Assembly: GCA_029891345.1 (NCBI GenBank)
Contig: CM056997.1
Location: 220,410,172 to 220,474,171 of the forward strand
Reading direction: 5' to 3'
From: Dryococelus australis
Taxonomy: Eukaryota; Arthropoda; Insecta; Phasmatodea; Phasmatidae
DNA length: 64,000 nt
A model generated the notes under the pieces. It did not search any database, was not told where the DNA came from, and saw only the letters and a list, made by a program, of their open reading frames with translations. Below are positions 1 through 11,505 of this stretch, piece after piece. Made by a program: the position numbers and the translations under genes. The first letter of the stretch is position 1; every line of letters begins with the position of its first letter.

Positions 1-339
1 TTGACCATTCCCACAAACGAACGTGTTGCATATTAACGATTATGTGTGGGTTCAAAATAGAGGCAGGCAGAAAGCGCTTACGCACCAATATCACAGTCCC
101 TTCAGAGTAGCTGACATGTTAGGAGAATCTACTGTCCGTGTACAAACAAATAAAATAGGACCTGCTAAATACGACACAGTGTGTACCAGATAAACCAAGT
201 CCGCCTTTGTGCACTAGTCAAGTGTCATTCTGATGGTAATTAGTTGTTTCATTTTAATGTGCAGTGATTAATTTATACTCTTAAAATGTGTTACAGTATG
301 TATCAATATCTATCTGAGAGAGAGAGACAACTTGACGTG

Positions 340-780
340 AAACACTGGGGTTGCCGTTCACAACGCCGCCAGGAAGCCTGTTCTCAAAGCAACTGGGGTG
401 TGCTGACAACGCCTGAACTCAGCACATGTGTAAAGTAGCAGGAATCAGCCAGCGCGAGGCACCCCCCAGCATTTCTTCTGTCGTCGCACCTCAGGGCGAC
501 TGCTGAGTGACTGGTGTCTTGGAGTAGGGGAACAAGGCTCCAACCCCATTCCTTGTGCTGCGCCGCTTGAGCAGCTGCGACGTGCTGTTATCGTCGTCAG
601 AGACTGTTGGCAGAAGTGAACGAGCGCGAGCTATGCTCCGTGCATGCGCCAATCGTCGCCATGGCGACACCAATCGATGGCCGCGCCCGAGCGGAGGAGT
701 GGGGCGCACTCCCAGTCCACCTCGCCTGCAGTGCAGCCGAGGTCACTCCTGTGCTACTTTTTTTTTCAGCTGTCCTGTCA
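340..780. other. CpG-rich segment upstream of the Env-like remnant
   Basis: This stretch is visibly richer in G+C and CpG than the rest of the first 7 kb. Several overlapping short open frames run through it on both strands, which is usual for GC-rich DNA. It ends at a pyrimidine-rich tract followed by CAG near 768-770, which would work as a splice acceptor. It could be an unmethylated promoter or 5' exon region feeding the Env-like reading frame. No TATA box or proven start is visible. The promoter reading is inference. Confidence 0.3.
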
Positions 781-2510
781 GTGCCTGCCACCTACAGGAC
801 TCATGCTGGGATATACCAGGCCCCGGCAACCGTCGATTTTGTGTATGAACAAAGTATTCCCCTTATTTACAGTATTGCACTACACTTTCCCACAATGCGT
901 GAATCCATTGATTAATATTTGCATGTCGTTTGTGCAGACAGAAATTCAACATCATGTTCGACTGGCAAACTTTTATATAGTTATTTACGAGCAAAGGAAA
1001 ATGGTGTATTAAGAGAATACCACAATGATGTGAGTACCCAGTTTAGCGGAAAAAGAGGAATTCAGGTAATTGGTGACGTGTGTTCGTGGTGCTGTAACTT
1101 GTTAACTAATAAACACTACATGCTTTGCTCGAAAATGATGCCATGTTAGACCAACAACTTAACACCCTTGCCAGTAACATTCACACTATCAACAAAGCCC
1201 TTAATATAATTTTTAAGGTGGTCAATGAAATCCAGCACAAAGTAGAAGCAAAGATAAACTCCCTCTCCAAAGAAATTAATGGAATTTCTAGTGTTTGGAA
1301 ACCCAAAAGTCAGCCATGAGTAAACTTGAAATCATTGAGACCCAATATAACTTGTTAGTCATAAGTATTTTGCAGTTACTCAATATCTTGGTAGTTGAAG
1401 ATTCAATTCAATCCTTTATTCTCTGATGCCTGTTGCATAAGTTACCGCTTAGTGCAGTAAACAAGTCACAGATGTCAAATGATCTCAATAAACTGAATGT
1501 ACAACTTTTGAAACTAAACTTAACACTAAGCATTGGTGGTTAAGAAATCTTTAAATTATGTTCGCATGAGTTGACAGAATGCTCAATCTCTGAAAACCAG
1601 CTAGTTATTAAATTACAAGTGCCTGTTACCCGAGTTTATTCCTCGTGGAAATATTACAATTTAATACCAGTCCCATACCATTTTGCCAACCAATCATGCA
1701 CGATTCATGTACCATCAGCTACCATTACGATTGACCTTAAGGCAAACATTGTAAAGGTAATCTCTCAATCACCAGACATGCCACAAGATGTTATATTCTT
1801 CCCAAAAGAATCACTCACATGTGATAATTCTAAATGCATACAGGCGGCAATTCTGCTGTAAGATGCTACGTCATTATTGTCAGCATACAAATTTCACTGC
1901 TCTCACGACATCTCATTTTCAATTATGCGTATACTTCCACATCAACATGTTTTAACCAACCCCCTGCAGGCACAGTCTTACAATGTGTGAACAAGTAACT
2001 AAACTAAACATTACCAATCATAACACAGGCATTGTAAAATGACATGTGCCATGCGGCTGTCAGATTGCAACATCTGGCCACATTATTGTTGAGGCCAAGC
2101 ATCTGTGTGATGTACATGCGCCAATCATTCCCCAACAACAAATTGTCATACCTTTTCACTGACTCACAAAGTAGTCCTTCCATCTACAACAATTATCCCT
2201 CACAGCTGGCATTCACTTTTATAACATAACTGCTGCGCTTGATGCCAACTGGCACATTAATCACACAGCATTGCCAGTAATCCAAGAAGTAGATCTAGTT
2301 GGCTCAGTTGGTAAGTTCAGGGAAACCAAACTGTTTTCAGTATTGGATCCCAGCCACGACACTCATATATTGATGGGAATAATTATTCTACTTGTGTTTG
2401 CTGTTGTCACACTTTATATAAAGTTAATAAATCTCTCCGTTTTGCTGGCACGAGTAAACTCACCCAAGCAAGTATACTTTGGCCTAGTAACTTATACAGA
2501 AGGTTACTAA
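607..2510 (+). pseudogene. Envelope/fusion glycoprotein remnant (errantivirus Env / baculovirus F type)
   Basis: This is a class I fusion-protein-like reading frame broken into pieces. A plus-strand frame from 607 has a signal-peptide-like hydrophobic run near 740-785, continues through a stop at 916-918, and reaches a basic KRG site near 1050 that fits a furin-type cleavage region. The frame then changes, and 1125-1319 encodes a heptad-like helix (LDQQLNTLASNIHTINKAL). The segment 1571-1861 has the cysteine spacing and the LIPVPYHF-type stretch typical of the ectodomain. The segment 2271-2510 carries a hydrophobic anchor (MGIIILLVFAVVTLYIKL) and a short tail. Proteins of this family mediate membrane fusion of gypsy-type retroviruses and some large insect viruses. 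No gag-pol lies beside it, so it may be a solo insertion, a dead captured env, or part of the neighbouring viral island. Several frames and stops make it a pseudogene. Confidence 0.6.
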
Positions 2511-4626
2511 AGACGTAATGTGTACAACAACGGAAATAAGAAGTATAAGTATGTGTTAACTTGTGTTTCAAGGGTGCCAACTCCCACCTTGAAATATTTT
2601 TCCGAATGCTAATTCTTAAAAGCATGGAGATAAACCTCTAGCGACGGGAATTAATTACAAAGTGAATGTAACCACGCATAATTGATTATTAGCCCTGAAG
2701 GTCTTTAGATAGTGCTAAGAGTGCATAAGTTTGAAAAAAAAATATCTTCCAGCATAATTGATTTATTGTTAAACTTAATTTTTTTTTGCATTTGGCAAAA
2801 AAAAATACTTTTCATATTTAATAACTTATGCAAATACTCACAATAATTTAAACTGCAGTGTTATCTATAACATCTTTGAGCACTCAGTTCTAGTTATCCA
2901 TTAAGTAAAAAGAAATTTGGTGTTTTCTTCATATATACATTGAGGTCATAAGACTAAAGTCTTCACAGAAACTTCCTATTATGTAAATTAATTATTTTCT
3001 TAAAGGGGTCATTTAATAATTCCTACCCTTTATACATACAGGTATATGGTATAGTGTTCCACTGTTGTATGTATTATGTTTGAATAAAATTTTTTACAAA
3101 AACAAACAATCTAGTATATAAGACCAATTGTTAACTACTGGTTGTAAGCGATATGTTAAGAGAATATATATTCTCACGATTTCATGTAATACTTATATTC
3201 AAATTAAGTTATAATTTTTTGACATTTGTGATAAATTTTACAACAGTGTTCTATTTGTGTATATCTGAGTTATTGTTTCTAGCAAAAGCACACATATATT
3301 AAAACAAATTTTTGTTGTAACGCCTCGCATAGACTGACAGCATAAAGTGAAAAGACTTGCTAAAATTGAATATATGATCAAAAACAGACTCTTTTTCCAC
3401 GAACTTTGTATGGTGTTACAGTGCTGAACTCTCTTACTGAGTATCTCTGTGTGTTATGACAGACACTCCAAAGACAAAGTAATGCGTCTAACATGTGAAC
3501 AATTTTAAGTGAACCTCAAAATACAGACAGTGATATAGACTTCACAAGTTTCTATACATACATAATAACTAAACGCCACGGGCGATTGTGAACCTAAACT
3601 TGTACAAAACTCTATGAAAATGTATTTTAGTTTTAAATTTTAATTATTAAGTTGAGCATTAAGTATAAAATTCTGGTAATATTGCTCTTATAACAACCAG
3701 ACTGCAGGTTACAATTCACCATATGGTGACACCTAGAACTTTAATCTAAATTATTTTTGTGTTTATTTTGACAAAGAGTGATAATTCTTATGTTTCATGT
3801 GTACTTATATGTTTTTTTTACGATAATCGCCATAGGCACTCTAGAATCTAAGTAATTTGAAGTCTGTAAATACACAGGCCACGCCGCAGGATGGCTAAAC
3901 TTGCCACATCAGTTTTGTAGTACATGCTGTTGCTGACACAGACGGCACGCCCGTCCGGTGCTGCCAACTTTCGAATCTTTCCTACATATACCACAGGTAG
4001 CCAAATTACAAATATATTTATCCTTTTACATTAAACATCACTTTTTTTATAATAATCAATTCCAAACATGGCATATTAATGAGTATTATTACGAATTAAT
4101 GTTTCAGCCAGCAGGCATGTTAAATTGCAAAAATGTATTTTCTTAAAGAGTAATATTTCCCTGGCACATCGTAGAGCGCACTAGTACCACCTGCGCGCAA
4201 CTTCAAACTTAATTTTCCTCATGTCCACTGGCTAGTTCTTGGGGGTTTCTTTAATTTAATTATTACATGTGGTACTGGACATACCTCCCTCTTTCGTGTG
4301 GTCCCGCTATATAACGTGCATAGATATTACGTATTTATTTGGATCAGAGGTCGACCATTTTTCTTATGATTTCTTATGTACCTAAATTACAATCAATTAG
4401 TATTGGCGTTTTAATACCTTGCCAGTCACCTAAAACTTGACACCAATCAATTATGAGTATAACACAGTTATAACACCCTTGTAAAACGTCGACTCGAATT
4501 AAGTCATGCGTCTCCAAACGATACTGCCTCTAAATACTATCGCGTATGCCACCATCCGTCTACATTAGTCTTCCGCTTTGAACTCCTCGGTCTCTTCTGA
4601 ACCACACCTCCCTTACCATTGAACAT
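2511..4626. other. No gene seen; AT-rich intergenic DNA
   Basis: No open frame with convincing coding character appears on either strand. Poly-T/poly-A runs and short TA tracts are present. One 62-codon frame at 3958-4146 looks random. Confidence 0.6.
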
Positions 4627-5584
4627 TACTACTACTCTGACTACTATAACTTCTACTGCTGCAGGTGGGTAGCTGCAGGGGTAGGGGGTGGTGTAGCGAT
4701 CATCAAGGCGCCGCACTCAAACCTCATAATGTTCGACGGAGTATAGCTTGTAGAGAGAGGCAGTTGTTTGTAAAACATGCTCCACATAGCCGACTGCATG
4801 GTAGCTACTACTCTGACTACTATCACTTCTACTGCTACAGGTGGGTAGATGCAGGGGTAGGGGGTAGTGTAGCGATCATCAAGGCGCCGCATTCAAACCT
4901 CTAAATGTTCGACGGAGTATAGCTTGTAGAGAGAGGCAGTTGTTTGTAAAACATGCTCCACATAGCCGACTGCATGGTAGCTACTACTCTGACTACTATC
5001 ACTTCTACTGCTGCAGGTGGGTAGCTGCAGGGGTAGGGGGTAGTGTAGCGATCATCAAGGCGCCGCACTCAAACCTCATAATGTTCGACGGAGTATAGCT
5101 TGTAGAGAGAGGCAGTTGTTTGTAAAACATGCTCCACATAGCCGACTGCATGGTAGCTACTACTCTGACTACTATCACTTCTACTGCTGCAGGTGGGTAG
5201 CTGCAGGTGTAGGGGGTAGTGTAGCGATCATCAAGGCGCCGCACTCAAACCTCATAATGTTCGACGGAGTATAGCTTGTAGAGAGAGGCATTTGTTTGTA
5301 AAACATGCTCCACATAGCCGACTGCATGGTAGCTACTACTCTGACTACTATCACTTCTACTGCTACAGGTGGGTAGATGCAGGGGTAGGGGGTAGTGTAA
5401 CGATCATCAAGGCGCCGCATTCAAACCTCATAATGTTCGACGGAGTATAGCTTGTAGAGAGAGGCAGTTGTTTGTAAAACATGCTCCACATAGCCGACTG
5501 CATGGTAGCTACTACTCTGACTACTATCACTTCTACTGCTGCAGGTGGGTAGCTGCAGGGGTAGGGGGTAGTGTAGCGATCATG
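4627..5584. repeat. 176-bp tandem repeat, about 5.4 copies
   Basis: The sequence TACTACTCTGACTACTAT recurs at about 4628, 4804, 4980, 5156, 5332 and 5508, a constant 176-bp spacing. Each unit includes a CTGCAGGTGGGTAGCTGCAG-like palindromic core. Units 2 and 5 share the variant CTACAGGTGGGTAGATGCAG, while 1, 3, 4 and 6 carry the CTGCAG form, so variants are interspersed. The 79-codon minus-strand frames across it repeat with the unit and are not taken as genes. It is a short satellite or minisatellite. Confidence 0.9.
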
Positions 5585-5620
5585 GGAAGTTTCAATTCGT
5601 GGTACTTGATCACGGACTAA

Positions 5621-5881
5621 GTGATCCAATACAATCTTTCGACCCTGGAAGAAGAAAACATGGAGCATGTCGACCAGTTGATTGAACTAAATCAAAGATA
5701 TCCTTTCCTCCTACTCCAGAAAAAATGTCGCAAGTTTCTGAATCATAAAATGATGGATCCTGCTGGTTTAGAAACTCTGTGTAAATGCCAGGTTGAAATC
5801 CCAACTGTGTTTGCCATTTCTCGGTATCTTTACAGGAGTAATGTGCAGTATTTAAAGTTGAGTTCACTGCATTGTGTATAA
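5621..5881 (+). CDS. Short open frame of unknown nature beside the 176-bp repeat
   Basis: An 86-codon frame begins right after the 176-bp array. It has a leucine-rich, possibly helical N-terminal half (for example EEENMEHVDQLIELNQRYPF) and no recognised motif. An 85-codon frame covers the same bases on the other strand, so the coding strand cannot be decided. It could be an exon remnant of a host gene or chance. The unique sequence here differs from the repeat on its left and the microsatellite on its right. I do not recognise a family. Confidence 0.2.
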   Translation: MIQYNLSTLEEENMEHVDQLIELNQRYPFLLLQKKCRKFLNHKMMDPAGLETLCKCQVEIPTVFAISRYLYRSNVQYLKLSSLHCV

Positions 5882-5929
5882 ATGGAACAACAAATGTGAA
5901 AAAAATTTGTAATGAATTTTTTTTGCAAT

Positions 5930-5954
5930 ATGTATATATATATATGTATGTATA

Positions 5955-6017
<63 letters not shown>

Positions 6018-6042
6018 GAGAGAGAGAGAGAGAGAGAGAGAG
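5930..6042. repeat. (TA)n followed by (GA)n microsatellite
   Basis: A long TA run (about 5931-6012) passes directly into a GA run (about 6018-6042). A second GA run lies at about 6285-6308. These are simple repeats. Confidence 0.9.
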
Positions 6043-6299
6043 CAATGTATATGTAAATGAAATTTATATTATTTAATAATATTCATTCGCATATTTTTAA
6101 ATACACTTATCAACAAAAGTGATTTTTATTTTAAAATGGGAAGGTTAACCAAATGAAGCCATTTTTCTCCTTCGGGCACAATTTTTAAACATACATTTTA
6201 AGAGCACCATACATAAACCTAGAATTTTGTCCCAAATATCCAAACACCTACTTTGAACAATAACTTCATATCTTATGATATCAAAAGAGAGAGAGAGAG

Positions 6300-7010
6300 A
6301 GAGAGAGATGTTTTATTCGTATCTTTACTATTTGCTTATTGAAATTTTTTTTTCCATTGTCTTTTTATGTTCTTCCATTTTCGACAACAATTTAGGACCA
6401 AAAGCGTTGATAAATCATGGGGAAACCGAATCTGAATATGAATCCGAATCAGTTTCTTTTATTGTCGGTGTAGTTGTTTTCCTAATAGCATCTTCAACTT
6501 TGCCGATTGTTTCACTGCCGCTAGTGAGTAACAATATTACTGGCAGCTCCTTCAGTTACAACATCTTCAGTTGTATCGCCGATAATAATTGGTTTTACAG
6601 TAGAATTTAAACCTTTTTCATGTTCAATAGAATTTTACGAGTTTGTATCCGTGTCTCGCACCAATAAATCATCATCATCGTCACTTTCCTCATTTCCCTC
6701 TATCAACGCATTAAATAATGTCGGATTTTTCTGATTTAAACGAGAAAAATCATAAAGTTCTGTATTATTGGATTCGGGTAGTAAAGGCACGGATGGTTAT
6801 TGTACATGAAATAAAATACAAAGTATTTTTTACAATAATTTTTTTCCCCAATATTCTTATACTATATACGTATTCATTACTCAATTTCCATGGTGTTATG
6901 TTCAGCTTGGATTTAATTTCACTTTTGCTGATGACGTTCACCAGAGGACCTGAAATTTTCGAAGATATGTGAAATAAATCAGATTTTTTTTTGTAATTTC
7001 ATGAGACATG
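6300..7010 (-). pseudogene. Broken acidic protein gene, unknown (viral block, leftmost)
   Basis: Read on the minus strand, this region shows coding-like sequence in shifting frames. First comes a stretch with mixed hydrophobic and charged residues (about 6960-6780). Then follows a very acidic, serine/threonine-rich part, including EGNEESDDDDDLLVRDT near 6660-6700 and later SDSYSDSVSP-type sequence near 6430-6460. Stops and at least two frame changes interrupt it. The plus-strand 111-codon frame at 6275-6610 starts inside a GA repeat and is a less likely product. No family is recognised. It lies beside other minus-strand remnants, as expected if it belongs to the same integrated viral genome. 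Confidence 0.35.
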
Positions 7011-7024
7011 TATGTTTTAAACAA

Positions 7025-8055
7025 TCAAATAAAGGTGACGACCCAAGGTGTCTCTTCCTGTATATCTTCGGGAAGTGGAATAATCTTGTTGTAATTACGC
7101 ACAAAGAGCAAAGCGAGGTAATTATACAAGTGCAAATCTTCGTGCGAGTACAAGAATTTAGTGTTGCTCGTGTATATTAACTGGGACTGCGGTCGTTTTG
7201 AACAGACCGATTTCTGATCGGGCCACATAGATGGGATTTCCAGCCATTTGTGTAGAATCTTGTAAAATCCAGATTAAAGAAAATTCCATACATCAAAATT
7301 GAACGTAGAAAGAAGATTGGTCGTTGAAGAAATTAGTTGCGACAGCAGATAGTTGAAGTTGAATATTTACAAAAATTGTCCAATAATGCATTTTCCAAAA
7401 CGACAGCATACACATCGTTAACACTTCCGTGTTTTTAGTTATATGTTACATGGCGCGATCTCAGCCTCTTTACAGTCGCCGTCTTTTCCAACTCATCGAC
7501 AGATATCTCGTTAGCGTCATCTTTTTTTCGCATCTCGGACATCTTTCCGAGTAACGCATGATTGAAGTAGTGGTGTACATAAATCACTGCCCACACAGAA
7601 CCCGAAGTAACGCATGATTGAAGTAGTGGTGTACATAAATCACTGCCCACACAGAACCCGAAGGACGTTCCGAGTAACGCATGATTGAAGTCGTGGTGTA
7701 CATAAATCACTGCCCACACAGAACCCGAAGGACGTTTCGAGTAACGCATGATTGAAGTAGTGGTGTACATAAATCACTGCCCACACAGAACCCGAAGTAA
7801 CGCATGATTGAAGTAGTGGTGTACATAAATCACTGCCCACACAGAACCCGAAGGACGTTTCGAGTCCAACTCGCAAGCCATGATATATTGCAGATGGAGT
7901 AATTTTTCAAACACGTCGTTGCGTATAAGCACTCGGTACTTGAAGAACATGTACGAAGCAGTTGCGTTTACGTATATTGCGTTGCATGTGTAAACCAAAT
8001 CGTCGGTCGTCCAGTCAAACAGTTCAATTCCGTTAGTATTATCAGAAATTATCAT
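7025..8055 (-). pseudogene. Viral-block protein remnant interrupted by a 56/67-bp repeat
   Basis: The minus-strand frame begins with ATG at 8055 and reads 60-70 codons of ordinary coding sequence (MIISDNTNGIELFDWTTDD at the start, later FFKYRVLIRNDVFEKLLHL). It then runs into the tandem repeat at 7551-7866. Beyond the repeat a lysine/arginine-rich part follows (to 7435), and a further minus-strand open segment at 7025-7228 may be its C-terminal end after a frame change. The ATG lies 4 bases after the stop of the preceding minus-strand gene, a viral-style packing. No family is recognised. Confidence 0.45.
7551..7866. repeat. Mixed 56-bp and 67-bp tandem repeat
   Basis: GTAACGCATGATTGAAGTAGTGG-type units begin at about 7551, 7607, 7674, 7741 and 7797, spaced 56, 67, 67 and 56 bp. 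The long unit differs from the short one by the insert GGACGTT(T/C)CGA near its end. The pattern short-long-long-short-long suggests duplication of blocks rather than of single units. It sits inside a minus-strand gene remnant. Confidence 0.9.
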
Positions 8056-8058
8056 GTT

Positions 8059-8514
8059 TTAGTGTTTAATGTTGAGTGCTTCCTGTTGCCTTGGCTCCAA
8101 GTAATTGGCGACGATGATGTTTAGAGATGAACTCGGGGCGATGTCGGACAATAAGTAATATTGGTTGATCATCCGAACCCAGTTTTCATCCATGTTTGCA
8201 AACTTGTTGGCGATTTCGTCCAAATCTCACTGGGTTTATGGTGGATGGGTTAAGATTCGAACACACCCATCAATTGTAGCTTCGCACGATCGGATCATCC
8301 CCTCGTCTACTTTTTTCGCCATCAAACACTGCCGTATTTTCTTTTTCAAGTTTTCGCCATTGCATTGATTTTAGTATACGGTCGTCAATAATGTGAGAAA
8401 TTCCTCCATCAAGATCGGATCCAATCCCTTGGACATTAACACTTTCGGGAGATGGTGATTCATCAAGTCGTAAAATTCAGTCTCGAATACACTCGTTGGG
8501 TAATGTACAAACAT
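8059..8514 (-). pseudogene. 151-codon viral-block gene with three internal stops
   Basis: From ATG at 8514 a single minus-strand frame runs 152 codons to a stop at 8059-8061. Only three in-frame stops interrupt it (about codons 48, 93 and 96), and no frameshift is needed. It begins MFVHYPTSVFETEFYDL and has a helical, mixed-charge character throughout, with a C-terminal half such as DENWVRMINQYYLLSDIAP. The stop is 3 bases before the next gene's ATG at 8055. I do not recognise the product. Retention of one frame over 456 bp supports a recently dead gene. Confidence 0.45.
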
Positions 8515-8649
8515 TTAATTTACCAGAAAATATGTGATTTCGAAAATTTACATTACACTCGTATCATTTTCGAAAATTGTGGACAAAGCAAAGCTTGGTG
8601 GAATAAATCAGAATATCACCAATCGGAAATTGATCACTGATCAACTTTA

Positions 8650-8876
8650 ATAAAATATATGGTTCCATCTGATCATCGTTCAGCAGACTCTTTATCTTCA
8701 GATATATGGTTCCAACTGGTCATCTTTCAGCAGACTGTTTATCTTTAATAAAATATATGGTTCCAACTGATCATCGTTCAGCAGACTGTTTATCTTCAAA
8801 TATATGGTTCCAACTGGTCATCTTTCAGCAGACTGTTTATCTTTAATAAAATATATGGTTCCAACTGATCATTGAA
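8650..8876. repeat. 47/51-bp alternating tandem repeat (98-bp higher-order unit)
   Basis: ATATATGGTTCCAACTG units start at about 8661, 8708, 8759, 8806 and 8857, spaced 47, 51, 47 and 51 bp. The two alternating forms end in ATCTTCA(G/A) or ATCTTTAATAAA, so the real unit is 98 bp present about 2.3 times. It separates two minus-strand gene remnants. Confidence 0.85.
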
Positions 8877-8879
8877 TAC

Positions 8880-9450
8880 ATACAACACTCCCTTTGGTTT
8901 TTCGCAAGATGCTACCGACGAGTCGAGAAAATTATGCAGTGGAAACTTAGAATGATTTCGCTAGGATAATTTCAATCATATACAATTCGCCAAAGGCATC
9001 AGCGACTTATTTGTGGGGCGGTTTTTTACGCACCAATCCGCAAAACATTCTAAACAGCATCTGTAACAATTTTTTGACAATTGCAAAAAAATATTTCGCG
9101 TTTAAAATATAAGGGTGTGTCAAATCTTACGCCATTGTCGAATGCTATATACCGAGCGGATTTGTAATCGTGCCTTTTTTGAACGACCAGAATTTAGTGT
9201 TGAACATTGATGTGGACGGGGCTGTGCAGTTATTGCGTAGTTCTCTCACTTGCTTCGTTCTCATCCAACCGAAAATCTCCATTCACCATTCGCTGGACAC
9301 GTCTTCGTCCCGTTTCGAGCTGAACTGTACAATCCAAACAGTCCAACGACATCCGCTACGAGATACCGTAAAATATCATTCCTGCAATCTATTTAATCCG
9401 CAAGAATTTAGATCATCTGGGTTGCAGCAACGGTATAATCAATGAAACAC
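8880..9450 (-). pseudogene. Badly decayed coding remnant, strand uncertain
   Basis: On the minus strand, hydrophobic and basic coding-like stretches are seen (for example ILNAKYFFAIVKKLLQML near 9060-9110), separated by stops. On the plus strand a 91-codon frame at 9170-9445 is open and also looks protein-like. Neighbours on the left are minus-strand and those on the right are plus-strand, so this may be the point where the gene direction switches. No family is recognised. Confidence 0.25.
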
Positions 9451-9674
9451 TGCCGTAGACGAATCGCTCAACAACATTGGTGACATTTGGACGAATAAAC
9501 TGAACCACGTACACCTGTTCCTGCTAACTTTAACGTAATCGATTTTGATCACGGGATTCAATCTCCTCTACGTGGACTTTTCAGCCGACTTGTAAGATTT
9601 GCGCGTCCTTAAAAATACATCGCGGCCGAAGTATGGATAAATAATCGACCCCATATTGGAATATCTGTGAAAAT

Positions 9675-11178
9675 ATGAACATCACAACCAAAGTCTTGAA
9701 ATTGGGTAAAACCTCTTCCTCCTCTCTCGTCTCAATTTCCCGCTATAAAAAGGCTTGTAGTTTTACAACGAGTGGAAATACAAAGAAAAATATGGCAATC
9801 AAGGAAATGCTTCTCCAAATAGAAACCTATGATCGGTATAAATGGATACTTCATCTATTAAATCAGTTTTTAAACTGCGGTGTTTCAAACGAACCTGAGA
9901 ACACCGACCACTAACTCTGCGATGGCGACAGGGCCGATTCGGATGATGATGATTAAGGTAACGACTACATTTCTTCTCTATCGACGGGGAAACCCACGTA
10001 CGAAGAAACTATACAACTGATGAATCATTTCAACATGTTTCACATGTTCGTGTGTCATTCGTACACAGACACCGTACATTCATTAGACATTACCAACTCT
10101 TTGGGGAAACTGTGTAGTTCGTGTCCGAATCAGGTAAACAAGTGTATCACGAACAACAAAAATAAAAATAAAATTAACACTAGGCACGACCTTTCGATGA
10201 ACACAGAACTGGAGAAATATATCTATTACGTCGATTACGATAAAATTAGAGATATCGATGGAAAACATGTCAATTTTATTACATCTCTAACCATATTAGG
10301 ATACCTTTGGCCGGAGAAACATTTCGTGTCGGTGAAAATAATTCATCCACTCTTTAAACGATACGATAGCCTACCCGAAAAAATTGTTCATTAACTGATA
10401 AAAATGTATTCTTTTGCAATTATTGTGATAAGCATGTTGATTAGTTCGAATCCATTGAATATTTCAAGACTCACGAAAGAGGACGTGAACGACGCATCAA
10501 GTCCCATTTAAAGTACATGAATTTCATGAAAAATGCCGGTACTTTGGCACATTATCAATATTTAATATCATATTTAATTTTCGGGTACTTGCCAGCATAC
10601 TGCATCGCTGTTTGCAACACATTGGTGAGCGAACTGACACGTCTCGATCCCTCCTACCAAAAACCCTTTAAAATTTCCATGATCAATTCGACATATCGGC
10701 GAACTGCTAAATTGAATTGCTATGATACGCAGATATTGCATTTAAGCGATAGAAGTCCCATCACCGTGGAAGGAAAAAAGAACCACAACAATCTACAAAT
10801 CGACCAAAGTCCAAAATCTTGCCTTAGAATAATGCGAAAAAAAAGTACACAACTATGCGGAAAATGTGTTTGCCGAGTTTCTAAATGACTCGAGCGCATC
10901 CTAATATTCGGAAATGGAATTAATGCTTTTGATTGATTGCCTCTACAAGACGGGTAGGCGAAAAAACAAAATTTAGTCCCTGACGATTAGTCAAGTTAAC
11001 AAACTGATTGAAAGTGAAAAAACTGAAATTAAAACAAAAACCAAGACAACAATAATGTGTATTCCTTCTCAGTTTACGCATATGCTGAATGCGTTCGTGA
11101 ATCATCCATCGCGTTCTATTTACAAAAACTTAAATATACACTTCATCACCCGATACAATAAACTTCGTTTGATTTAAA
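9675..11178 (+). pseudogene. Putative zinc-finger protein of the viral block (about 500 codons)
   Basis: From ATG 9675 one plus-strand frame extends to 10394 with only two stops (9912-9914 and 9954-9956). It includes an acidic DSDDDD patch, then ordinary coding sequence. A small frame change near 10395-10405 leads into a segment with FCNYCDKHV and a later FKTHERGRERRIKSH, which resembles a C2H2-type zinc finger. The open segment 10517-10888 follows, with a hydrophobic stretch. Another shift near an A-run around 10838 leads to a basic tail that ends at about 11178. The pieces read in order and look like one long protein. The family is not recognised. DNA or RNA binding is suggested only by the finger. 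Stops and frameshifts show it is dead. Confidence 0.45.
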
Positions 11179-11490
11179 TTACATTGTATTAAAAAATAAC
11201 TGGATTGAGGCCCGACCGGGGAGTGTTGTTTCATGCCCGGTGAAATAACTTTTCGGTGCATGCGAGTGCGGTCGATCCGATATTAGCTCAGAATGCACTT
11301 GGGCAAGCTAAAAAAATGTTTACGTTGAATTATGCAAATAAACAAATGTTGAAGATGCCGACCTTCAGCAAATTTTACATAACCAACTCACGTACAATAG
11401 AAAATAAAAAATAAAGAATAATTTTCTTATTGGTAACTGAAGGGTATATAACAGTAGGAATGCATCAAACACCATTAACCAGTCTTTATC
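11179..11490. other. Spacer, no gene seen
   Basis: No coding signal is seen on either strand. The stretch separates two plus-strand remnants and may have carried the promoter of the downstream gene. Confidence 0.4.
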
Positions 11491-11505
11491 GTCGAGAAGA
11501 GCATC

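Noticed and set aside
555-848. Independent CpG-region proteins (three overlapping frames at 555-1012)
   Set aside because: GC-rich DNA keeps several frames open; only the frame leading into the Env-like sequence is supported.
5610-5867. Minus-strand 85-codon frame opposite 5621-5881
   Set aside because: Equally open frames on both strands and no family match; only one was listed, with low confidence.
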